7,880 bases of DNA from Pseudomonadota bacterium (GTDB lineage: Bacteria; Pseudomonadota; Gammaproteobacteria; Burkholderiales; Thiobacillaceae). Shown piece by piece: positions 1 to 6,534 of this stretch. Under the pieces are notes generated by a model. That model was given only the letters and a program-made list of their open reading frames with translations, had not been told where the DNA came from and did not search any database. Made by a program: the position numbers and the translations under genes. Within the stretch, counting starts at the first letter, position 1. Each line of letters begins with the position of its first letter. The stretch spans positions 1 to 7,880 of the forward strand of contig JAJYXA010000290.1 in the NCBI GenBank assembly GCA_021791235.1, given 5' to 3'.

Positions 1-3000
1 AGGTCGGACGCGACGCTCAGGGTGCCCGAACCTTGCAGCGACACCTCGCCTGCATTCAGATTGACCTGGTTGAAACCGGCCACCGTGAAGCCCGCATCAT
101 TCTTGCCGCTGTCGGCCATTACCAGCTTGTCGGCGTTGAGGGTCAGCGTGCCGGTGCCGGGCGCATTCGCCGCCAGGGCGGTGCCGCTCAGGTTTTCCAG
201 CGTGATCGTGCCGGCCGACAAGGCCACCGGTGCGCCCGTCCCGTTGACGTCGTGGCCGACCAGGCCGGCGCTGTCGAACGTGAAACTACCGGTGCCGGTC
301 TGACCGAGACTGACGTTGCCATACAGATCGATGCTGGAATAGCTGCGCAGCACGAAATTCCTGGCGCTGCCCAATGCCGCCAGCTGGGCGTTCCCCAGCG
401 CCAGCGCCGTGCTGCTTTGCGGCACGGCGCCGAGCGCGATCTGGCGCGCGCCGATCGCCACGGTGTCGCTTTCGGTCACGCCCGCCATTACAGGCGTGCC
501 GGTGGAGTCGATCGCGATGGCGCCGCCTTTTGCGGTCAGTTTCGCGCCGGCGTTCACCGTCAGGTTGCCGTGGGCGGGGTCGGTATCCAGTGTCCCTGTT
601 CGGGCAATCGGAGCCAGTTCCGCGCTCGACAGCCCCAGCAGGGCGCCGTATTGCTTGCCGTCCTGGTTCGTATCGACCGTCAGGGTACCGGCCCGGCTGA
701 CCACGCTACCGGAGGCCTCGAGGGTCGAGCTTCCCGTGATGGTCAAATTGTCGGTCGCCGCCAGCCACAGTTCGGGAAGGCTCAGCGTGCCGCCATCCAG
801 GTCCACGACCACATCGCTGGCCTTCACATCGAGCGACTGGCCGCCTGCCGTGTCCGTGCGCTTGCCGCCGATGAGCAGGCTGGCCCCCAGGCGGGAAAGC
901 TCGTCCGCCTGCAAACTGGTGTAGCCGCTCGGCGCCACGGCCGTGTGGTCGACAATGGCGAATTTGCTGCCGTAGATATCCACCTGGCCGATGGCGCCAT
1001 ACTTACCGGTGGCGTTGTCCACAGCCGCCTGGGCCAGCAGCTTGCCTTCGAAGACGAGGCTGCCCGTGGCACCGATGCTCAGTCGGCCGCCATCCAGCGG
1101 CAACGCGGACGCGGCCGTGTTGTTCCGGGCTGCCTGATCGGCAAAGAACTGGCTCCCGGTCAGGCGATATTCGCCCTGGGCATGCTGGCCGGTCAGCGCA
1201 TCCGCGCCCGATTGAATGCTGAATCCCGACCAGGTGGACTGGCGGATGCCGGTGCCGGCATAGCCCAGTTTGCCGGCCACGACCACGCTGCCGTCGAGCT
1301 GCGTTGCGGCATACCCCGGGGTGTAGGCGGCGCCGCTTTGCGCTTTCACCAGATAGGCGCCGGGCAGCAGGGCGTAATAGGCCGGCAGCAGCGCGTAGTC
1401 CCCTTCCGGCAGGCCGGAGCCGGCACCCAGATGCACCATGTTGTAGGCTGCCGCCGCATTCACGCTGACGGGCGCCACGCTGTTGAGGTAGCTGTCTGAC
1501 GTCTGGAACGCCACACCCGGCACGATGGCGTAGGTGCCCGGTGCCGCCAGCACATCTTTCGTGCCGCCGATGCCGGGAACGAATTCCATGGCAGCGAAGT
1601 CGCCGCCGCCGCGGATATCCAGGGTCGCGCCGGACGCGACGGTCACCGCGTCCGCGCGGGCGGAAATCTGTTTGCTGGGCGCCGTATCCGTTTGCGTACC
1701 GGCATACCACAACGACTGGCCGACGCTTTGCGTGGCGCCGTACGGAATCAGCAGGGCGGTCTCCACGCCGTCGTGTTGCCAGAGCGCCGACACCGAGGTC
1801 ACGCTGCCGTCTTCCAGGGTCAGCGATTTTCCGCCCTCCAGGTTGAGGGTGCCAAGCGGCGCCTTGAGGGTGCCGGCCTGATCGATATGGTCGGCCTGCA
1901 GGGTGAGTGTGCCGCCCGCCGAGAGGACCGGCGCCAGCTCGGCGCCCGCATTTCCCTTGATGCGGATCAGACCGTCGTTGAGCAGGGTGCGGCTGACCTG
2001 CGCCGTGACCGCCCCGCCTGCCTGGGTCGTGTCCTGCTTCAATTGGCCGATCGAAACCTGCTCCGACGCCACCGTGAAATCGACCGCCGTGGCGGGATAC
2101 ACCTGATCGGCCTGCAGGGTGATATTGCCGGCAGTGGACAGGCGCCCGCTGAGCGCCTGCAGCGAACTGATCAGGGGGTTGGGGTCGGTCAGCGAATTCT
2201 GGGCCGTATAACCGAGGGGGAAGCCCTCGAAACGGATGTCGCCGCTGCTGATCAGATCCAGGTCGGCGACGCCATTGGCCGTAACATTGCCCGCCAGGGA
2301 AATCTGCCCGGCCGACAATTCCAGCGTGCCGCTGCCTGTTTGCGTTTCCACCGGCACATACTGGGTGCGCGGGTCGACAATCGGGATCTTGTTGCCGGTG
2401 TTCGCATCGACTCTGTAGAGCAGCGGGTACTGCTCAATGAGGTCCTGCGGCAGGTTGGTCGACATGCGGAAGGCGTTGGGCGTGTTGGACCACGCCACCT
2501 GCGCCGTCTTCCACGAAGCACCGGCCTGCGACCCGCTACCGATCCGAACAGCGCCTGTACCCTGCGCCAGCAGTTCCGGGACATCCAGTTTCAGCACGGC
2601 CCGCGGCGCGAAGTTGGTCACGCCGGCGTTGAACTGAATCTGGTTGTCCGATTTCAGCAGCACGCTGTCGAACCCCCCGCCGACGCGTGCGCTGCCCTGT
2701 GCCACGCCGTTCACCAGCTGGTCTGCACTGATGTTGGCGCGTAGCGCAGCAACGAAGTTGCCGTTGGCATCCATCAAGTTGTGTATCAGGCTGGAATCGG
2801 CCTGCGAGCCATCCTGCGGCAGGGGCGCGGCGGACTGGCTGACGACGATCGAGTGCTTGAGCTGATGCACGCCCGCATCCCAGAATGCAAGTGCAGCCGC
2901 TGCGTTGGGGTCGTTCTGGACGAGCGGGTCCAACAGCACATCGCCATAAGCCAGCGTGCTCGGCAAGGCGCCGTTATAAAGCAGGTCCAGCGCGAAGCTG

Positions 3001-6000
3001 CCGCCCGCCACGGTGGCGTCGCCGCCATTGCCCTTGAAGGTGCCGTCCAGATAGGCATTCTCGGTCGCCTGGATGGCGATGCGCCCCCCCTCGCTGGCCA
3101 CGTCCGCATGCAGATACGCGGAATGGCCATAGCTCAGCGGAAGATCCACCGTATGACGGGTGCCGCTCACGTCGATGGTTGCGCCCGGGACGATGTCGAG
3201 GTCGGTCTTGCGGGCGGCGATGCTGACGGTGCCGCCAGGCAGCACCTGGCCCGTGGTGAGGCCATTCGGCCCGGTACCCGGCAGGAAGACGCCGGCCGTG
3301 GAGAGCGTGGCCTGGCCGCCGATCTTCAGCGCGTTGAAGCTGCCGCTGGCCGTGTCGTAGTAGAAATTCTTGCCTGAATCCAGGCTCAGATTGATCTTGC
3401 CGCCGGGCGCAAGCAACGCGCCTTCGACATCCAACGCCGTCTGGGACAGCAGGTTGATGCTGCCCAGCGGATCGGTGCGGATGCTCACGCCGGAGGCAAC
3501 AGTGATGCCGGTCTCGTTCGCGGCCAGCTGGTGCGTGGTGGAGGCCGATGCGCCGGTGGTGGCCGTCAGGCTGGCAGCCGTCCGCAAATAGTCAGGCAGG
3601 TTCGACACCACCGAACTGATGTCCTCGAACGCGGTACCGGTAGGGGCAAGCTGCGCGTTTGCCCTGGCGATGCGCTGCGTGGCGATGGGATGGATGTCTT
3701 CCTTGAAATTGACCTGGTTGATTCCCGCCAGGGTGTATTGGGTGAATCCCCCCCGGGTGAAGAAATCGGCCGACAGGGCGGACGCCGAATTGCCGCCGAC
3801 GTCGATCGTATCCGCGCCCAGGAGCAGCGAACCACCTTGCCTGCCGCCATACGCCCACAGGGTCACGCCGTCCAGCAAGGAGGTCGGCAGCACGATGCTG
3901 CCGCCAGTGCCATAGCTCAGCTTGCCGGTGCTGCTCAGCATGGCGCCGCCGGAGGCGTCCACCCGGCTGCCCGGATCCAGCGTACCGTAGCCGGCGATCG
4001 TCACCGATCCGCCGTCGATGACATTGGAAACTGAGATGACGCCATTCACGCCAGCGGCATCGTTGATCCAGCCGCCCGCCACCGACAACACGCCGCGCGC
4101 GCCGACATGCGTATTGCCGTACAGGGAATTGTCAAAGTACCGATTGAAGACAAGCGAACCGCCTTGTGCCCTGACCGTGCCATCCACCTCGATCTGCGGG
4201 GCGAGCCACAGCATGGACCCACCTGTCCCCAGGTCGAGCGTGACATCCTGCGGCACGGCAATGCTGCCGTTCGCGCGCACGGCCAGCGTGCCGAATCCCT
4301 GGCTGGCACTGGCCTGGGCGTTGCTGTACACCGTGCCACCGAACAGATCCGCCGGCAGCAACAGCTTGTCCTTCAACGTAGTTGGAAAGACCGCGTTGAC
4401 CGGGTCTGCGTTCACGTCGGCCATGGCATTCGCGAGTTGCTGCCGGGTTGAGGCGCCCTCGCCGAACGTAACGTCATGCAAGGCATAGAGCGCCGTTTCG
4501 TTATCCAGGCTGTTGGCCGTCGTCGCATCGCGAACCGTGCTGAAGTCGAGCGTGCTGCCGGGCTGGATCGACTGGGTGCCCAGCACCAGCTTGCCCAGGT
4601 CCGGCATGGCGCCGGCCGCGCGTTGATAAGGCCCGGTCGTCACGCCGGCGGAAAAACGCCCGCCGAAGATCATTTGCTGCGCGTCGATGGCCAGGAGTCC
4701 TGCGCTCTTGCCCTGGACATAGCCTTTCACTGGCGTGGTTCGGGTGATCACCCGGTCGTATTGCAGGTTGGTCGGCGCCGTCGCGATGTCGTACAGGCGG
4801 CCGCGGGACACCAGATAGGTCGTGGTTGCCGTGCCGTCGCCGTAGCGGTAGCCGCCACCCGACACGTCCACCTTCGATCCGGCCGCCGAGATGAACTCGC
4901 CCGTGTTCACGGTAATGGCGCCGCCGGCGGTGGCCTTCTCCCGCACCGAACGCTGCACGCCGCCGACCTTGTCGGCAATGTCGAACAGCAGGGGGGAGCC
5001 CTTGCGGGTATCCACGGTCACCGTCTGGTTGATCAGGAAACCGCCTTTTTGCAGCGGCGCGTTGGCCAGGTCCAGGCTGCCCAGCTTGAAGCTCAGGTAG
5101 TTGGATGAATACGGCAGGTCGACCCACAAGCCGGCCACGCTGAGCACGCTGTCAGCGCCGAGATAGACACGGCCGGTATTCGGGGGCCGGTTGGCGTTGT
5201 CGTTGCTGACATATTCCTTGCCGACCACGATGCGGCCGCCCGGCGCGATGGCACTGCCCTCGTGGACGATGGTCTCGCCCAGCATCTTGATCATCCCCTG
5301 GTAGTGGGGAAAGCTGCCGTTGTTGTACAGGCTGTTGTCGGTATAGGGATCGCTCTCGGCCAGGGTGGTGCCGTCGTCCTCGGGCAGGACCTGGGTCACG
5401 CTGTCCTTGCTGGTGGTCAGGGTGCCATAGGTGGTCTGCTTGGTGCCGGCATCGTAGTTTTCCGCCTTCAGCCAGATGGAGCCGTTCACGGTGGTGGCGG
5501 TGTTGGCGGAAACCAGGCCGGACTGGTTGACGACCAGACCGGTGAGCGTGGTGTTGCCGCGATCGGAATGAATCTCGCCGCCGATATTGGCTGCGCTGTT
5601 GAGCTTTTGCGCGGCAATGAGCTGGCTCAGGTTCAGCGAGCCCTCGGGGGCTGCCGTCACCTTCACCAGGAAACCGCGCATGGAGAGGTCGTTCGGGTTG
5701 GAATTGGCGCCGGTGGGATCGTTGTAGATCTGCAGGTATACGGTTCCGCCCGCGGCCAGGATGACCTGGCCGTTGTTGGCGGTGATGAGGCCGTGGTTTT
5801 CCACCTGGGGCGCGAACAGCATGATCGCGCCGCCCTCCTCCACCGGCTTGCCGGTCGTCGGGTCGGTTGCCACCTGGCCGCTGGCACCGTCCACCTTCAC
5901 GCTCTTGATCGTGCCGTAGTTGATCACCTGGCCGGCCGTGTTCAGCACCATGGTCGCCACCAGGGTCGGATCCGTCTTGCCGACCAGGTTCGAGGTGATG

Positions 6001-6518
6001 CCGTTGTCAAACGTGCTCTGCGAAATGTCCAGCGACGAGGCGATGAGGGTGTTGACGTTGACCTGGGCGGAACCGTCGAACAGGATGCCGTTGGAGTTGA
6101 CCAGATAGACCTTGCCGTTGGCTGACAGGGTGCCCTGGATCACCGAGGGATTGGCGCCGCCGATGTAGTTCATCGCCTCGGCCGAGCTGCTGGGCTGGTT
6201 GAAGCGGACCGTGTAGCCCTGGCCGATGTCGAAACTGTTCCAGTGGATCGTCGTCTTCAAGCCCGTCTGGTTGATCTGCATCAGCTTGGGCGCGCTGTTG
6301 ACGATGCTGGCGGTGCCGGGGTCCGCCACCACCCCGCCGGTGGGCAACGGGTTGACCGGCGCTGGCGCATGGTTCGGGGCCGCCAGCGACGACGATGCGC
6401 AGGCCGACAGCACCGCCAGGGTCAGCAGCCGCATCCTGAACTGGGGATGCGCCGGCATGGCCGCGGCAACGGTGTGCTGTCTGCTGCGGCGCTGGAGAGA
6501 CGGTTTACGTGTCGGCAT
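1..6518 (-). CDS. TpsA: giant filamentous-haemagglutinin-family exoprotein, 3'-partial (first 2,172 codons)
   Basis: This is a secreted or surface-held exoprotein, the cargo of the adjacent TpsB. Starting at ATG 6518, the frame runs 2,172 codons plus two bases with no stop. Order of parts: Arg-rich N-region and signal peptide (1-47); TPS domain (about 66-300) with WNSFDIGQGYTV (93-104), LVNSNGILF (139-147) and LIASSLDIS (158-166), resembling HMW1/HxuA-type TpsA proteins; then a long region of beta-helix texture with recurring patterns such as G-x-L/I-x-L/V-x-A and repeated GG, SGG and AGG turns. Interruptions occur around 553-590, 660-728 and 1181-1390. I found one Cys (residue 40) in the visible 2,172. 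Codon use is GC-rich: I count six TCA, one CTA and no TTA codons, uniform with one native gene. Several blocks recall, from memory, DUF3739-ending proteins of Burkholderiales (often 3,500-4,500 residues), so the unseen C-terminus may carry that domain. Function is probably adhesion or biofilm; this is inferred from family only. Confidence 0.95.
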   Translation of the reverse strand, partial: MPTRKPSLQRRSRQHTVAAAMPAHPQFRMRLLTLAVLSACASSSLAAPNHAPAPVNPLPTGGVVADPGTASIVNSAPKLMQINQTGLKTTIHWNSFDIGQGYTVRFNQPSSSAEAMNYIGGANPSVIQGTLSANGKVYLVNSNGILFDGSAQVNVNTLIASSLDISQSTFDNGITSNLVGKTDPTLVATMVLNTAGQVINYGTIKSVKVDGASGQVATDPTTGKPVEEGGAIMLFAPQVENHGLITANNGQVILAAGGTVYLQIYNDPTGANSNPNDLSMRGFLVKVTAAPEGSLNLSQLIAAQKLNSAANIGGEIHSDRGNTTLTGLVVNQSGLVSANTATTVNGSIWLKAENYDAGTKQTTYGTLTTSKDSVTQVLPEDDGTTLAESDPYTDNSLYNNGSFPHYQGMIKMLGETIVHEGSAIAPGGRIVVGKEYVSNDNANRPPNTGRVYLGADSVLSVAGLWVDLPYSSNYLSFKLGSLDLANAPLQKGGFLINQTVTVDTRKGSPLLFDIADKVGGVQRSVREKATAGGAITVNTGEFISAAGSKVDVSGGGYRYGDGTATTTYLVSRGRLYDIATAPTNLQYDRVITRTTPVKGYVQGKSAGLLAIDAQQMIFGGRFSAGVTTGPYQRAAGAMPDLGKLVLGTQSIQPGSTLDFSTVRDATTANSLDNETALYALHDVTFGEGASTRQQLANAMADVNADPVNAVFPTTLKDKLLLPADLFGGTVYSNAQASASQGFGTLAVRANGSIAVPQDVTLDLGTGGSMLWLAPQIEVDGTVRAQGGSLVFNRYFDNSLYGNTHVGARGVLSVAGGWINDAAGVNGVISVSNVIDGGSVTIAGYGTLDPGSRVDASGGAMLSSTGKLSYGTGGSIVLPTSLLDGVTLWAYGGRQGGSLLLGADTIDVGGNSASALSADFFTRGGFTQYTLAGINQVNFKEDIHPIATQRIARANAQLAPTGTAFEDISSVVSNLPDYLRTAASLTATTGASASTTHQLAANETGITVASGVSIRTDPLGSINLLSQTALDVEGALLAPGGKINLSLDSGKNFYYDTASGSFNALKIGGQATLSTAGVFLPGTGPNGLTTGQVLPGGTVSIAARKTDLDIVPGATIDVSGTRHTVDLPLSYGHSAYLHADVASEGGRIAIQATENAYLDGTFKGNGGDATVAGGSFALDLLYNGALPSTLAYGDVLLDPLVQNDPNAAAALAFWDAGVHQLKHSIVVSQSAAPLPQDGSQADSSLIHNLMDANGNFVAALRANISADQLVNGVAQGSARVGGGFDSVLLKSDNQIQFNAGVTNFAPRAVLKLDVPELLAQGTGAVRIGSGSQAGASWKTAQVAWSNTPNAFRMSTNLPQDLIEQYPLLYRVDANTGNKIPIVDPRTQYVPVETQTGSGTLELSAGQISLAGNVTANGVADLDLISSGDIRFEGFPLGYTAQNSLTDPNPLISSLQALSGRLSTAGNITLQADQVYPATAVDFTVASEQVSIGQLKQDTTQAGGAVTAQVSRTLLNDGLIRIKGNAGAELAPVLSAGGTLTLQADHIDQAGTLKAPLGTLNLEGGKSLTLEDGSVTSVSALWQHDGVETALLIPYGATQSVGQSLWYAGTQTDTAPSKQISARADAVTVASGATLDIRGGGDFAAMEFVPGIGGTKDVLAAPGTYAIVPGVAFQTSDSYLNSVAPVSVNAAAAYNMVHLGAGSGLPEGDYALLPAYYALLPGAYLVKAQSGAAYTPGYAATQLDGSVVVAGKLGYAGTGIRQSTWSGFSIQSGADALTGQHAQGEYRLTGSQFFADQAARNNTAASALPLDGGRLSIGATGSLVFEGKLLAQAAVDNATGKYGAIGQVDIYGSKFAIVDHTAVAPSGYTSLQADELSRLGASLLIGGKRTDTAGGQSLDVKASDVVVDLDGGTLSLPELWLAATDNLTITGSSTLEASGSVVSRAGTLTVDTNQDGKQYGALLGLSSAELAPIARTGTLDTDPAHGNLTVNAGAKLTAKGGAIAIDSTGTPVMAGVTESDTVAIGARQIALGAVPQSSTALALGNAQLAALGSARNFVLRSYSSIDLYGNVSLGQTGTGSFTFDSAGLVGHDVNGTGAPVALSAGTITLENLSGTALAANAPGTGTLTLNADKLVMADSGKNDAGFTVAGFNQVNLNAGEVSLQGSGTLSVASD
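60..92 (-). repeat. TpsA module GFTVAGFNQVN, copy 2
   Basis: Residues 2143-2153. Matches copy 1 (GFTQYTLAGINQVN) with a two-residue gap; the shared core is GFT...AG-[IF]-NQVN. It is followed by LNAGEVSLQGSGTLSVASD, ordinary beta-helix strands, up to the window edge. At this length a chance match cannot be fully excluded, but the invariant NQVN and AG in both copies favour a shared coil type. Confidence 0.4.
1347..1409 (-). repeat. Tandem seven-residue repeat in TpsA (YALLPAY / YALLPGA)
   Basis: Residues 1704-1724 hold two adjacent units, YALLPAY (1708-1714) and YALLPGA (1715-1721), a 21-base period visible in the DNA as two near-copies on the plus strand between about 1356 and 1397. They are preceded by PEGD and followed by YLVKAQSG. 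The Tyr/Leu/Pro make-up is unlike beta-helix strands and should form a hydrophobic turn or clasp. The pair is conserved, from memory, in related exoproteins, so it is more likely structural than a recent slippage product. Confidence 0.6.
1515..1541 (-). repeat. YALLP-type motif, diverged upstream copy (PGTYAIVPG)
   Basis: Residues 1660-1668 read PGTYAIVPG, a looser copy of the YALLP units about 40 residues later. Both follow the pattern G-x-Y-A-[IL]-[VL]-P. It lies after the DGSVTSVS and GGDFAAMEF blocks, in the order I remember for DUF3739-type proteins, where a 'Y-A-[IL]-[VL]-P-G' precedes a 'Y-ALLPGA' pair. Confidence 0.45.
2349..2978 (-). other. Large low-repeat module in the middle of TpsA
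   Basis: Residues 1181-1390 carry few beta-helix turns and are richer in Asp, Gln, Leu, Trp and Pro than the flanks. Visible parts: LAYGDVLLDPLVQNDPN, an Ala-rich AAAALAFWDAGVHQLKHS, NLMDANGNFVAALRANIS, then a return to strands at GGGFDSVLLKSDNQIQF, then WKTAQVAWSNTPNAFRMS and QDLIEQYPLLYRVD with PIVDPRTQYVPVET. Regular helix resumes at GTLELSAGQISLAGN and SGDIRFEG. It could be a folded domain on the shaft of the fibre, a natural place for a binding function. I do not recognise a characterised domain. The GFDSVLLKS and SGDIRFEG phrases suggest the module is shared by related exoproteins. Confidence 0.5.
3708..3767 (-). repeat. TpsA module DFFTRGGF ... AGINQVN, copy 1
   Basis: Residues 918-937. 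DFFTRGGFTQYTL is followed by AGINQVN, a phrase that returns as AGFNQVN near the end of the visible protein (about 1,216 residues later). Downstream lie FKEDIHPIATQRI and then SNLPDYLRTAASLT, which I recall as typical of DUF3739-type haemagglutinins. It probably marks a beta-helix coil family shared between distant parts of the fibre. Confidence 0.45.
4335..4541 (-). other. Non-repetitive, probably helical insertion in TpsA
   Basis: Residues 660-728 depart from the Gly/Val/Thr beta-helix pattern. They contain Asp/Glu/Leu/Ala-rich stretches such as NSLDNETALYALHD and STRQQLANAMADVNADP, then TTLKDKLLLPADLFGG. The composition favours alpha-helix or an extrahelical loop set between two helix stretches (QPGSTLDF before, VYSNAQASAS after). 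The frame and codon style are unchanged, so this is an integral part of the protein and not an assembly error. Its role is unknown. Confidence 0.5.
4749..4862 (-). other. Conserved-looking block in TpsA (SGGGYRYGDGT ... SRGRLYDIA)
   Basis: Residues 553-590 follow a GSKVDVSGG turn and are richer in Tyr and Arg than the surrounding helix: SGGGYRYGDGT, then TTYLVSRGRLYDIA and a Tyr-Asp near 587. From memory, the same arrangement (DxSGG, a Tyr- or Trp-rich turn, TT-x-LVS-x-GR-x-xDI) recurs in long DUF3739-type haemagglutinin proteins of Burkholderiales. It is therefore a family landmark rather than a novelty. No function is known to me. It probably breaks or decorates the beta-helix. Confidence 0.5.
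5619..6323 (-). other. TPS (haemagglutination-activity type) secretion domain of TpsA
   Basis: About residues 66-300. This is the part that TpsB's POTRA domains recognise and that caps the beta-helix. TTIHWNSFDIGQGYTVRF, then SANGKVYLVNSNGILF and LIASSLDIS align by eye with the HMW1 series INWKQFNI, SNGQVFLINPNG and TASTLDIS. Later INYGTI, QVENHGLITANNGQVILAAGG (written here as two touching strands, 199-204 and 238-258) matches the paired V-N-x-G-x-I turns of that group. Two differences stand out: NSNG (141-144, bases 6087-6098) in place of the usual NPNG, and an approximately 20-residue charged insertion at 206-230. The C-terminal limit is approximate. Confidence 0.88.
6378..6518 (-). other. 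TpsA signal peptide with long Arg-rich N-region and lipobox-like LSAC
   Basis: Residues 1-47. A 30-residue N-region holds seven Arg/Lys (two adjacent Arg at 10-11), then a hydrophobic core LLTLAVLSA (31-39), then CASSSLAAP. A signal peptidase I cut after Ala46 or Ala47 (SLA/A or LAA/P) fits usual TpsA processing. LSAC (37-40) also matches the lipoprotein box, with Cys40 as the possible lipidated residue. A long N-region is common in large type V proteins, but this one does not match the known ESPR extension motif. Met29 would give a compact textbook signal peptide but lacks a ribosome binding site. Confidence 0.75.
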
Positions 6519-6524
6519 GGCGCA

Positions 6525-6529
6525 TCCTC
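6525..6529 (-). promoter_or_regulatory. Ribosome binding site of tpsA, in the tpsB-tpsA gap
   Basis: On the minus strand GAGGA lies six bases before the ATG at 6518-6516, good Shine-Dalgarno spacing, within the 16-base gap after the tpsB stop. It decides the start: the later in-frame Met codons 21 (6456-6458) and 29 (6432-6434) have no comparable purine-rich site at useful spacing. The tight gap suggests one transcript and possibly translational coupling, so that transporter and cargo are made together. Confidence 0.8.
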
Positions 6530-6534
6530 GCGAT

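Noticed and set aside
33..1499. 488-codon open frame on the plus strand, plus similar long ones at 1692-2744, 2781-3377, 3531-4034, 4476-5108 and 5262-6125
   Set aside because: All are codon-aligned antisense to tpsA. They stay open because tpsA almost never uses TTA, CTA or TCA (I count 0, 1 and 6), which would be stops on the other strand. Their products are Arg/Gln/Gly/Ala-rich and match no family I know, and the minus-strand reading is a textbook exoprotein.
1003..1710. 235-codon minus-strand open frame, and another at 4501-5127
   Set aside because: Both are in frames other than the uninterrupted tpsA frame, give Arg/Pro-rich nonsense, and lie wholly within tpsA.
6474..6491. Twin-arginine (Tat) signal in the TpsA N-region, from QRRSRQ at residues 9-14
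   Set aside because: The two Arg are not followed by the F-L-K pattern, the hydrophobic core is 17 or more residues away, and TPS substrates must cross unfolded by Sec.
1..6518. CdiA-type contact-dependent inhibition system
   Set aside because: CdiB-CdiA order would fit, but the TPS domain and body resemble HMW1/DUF3739-type proteins, and no toxin C-terminus or immunity gene is in view. It cannot be excluded until the 3' end is seen.
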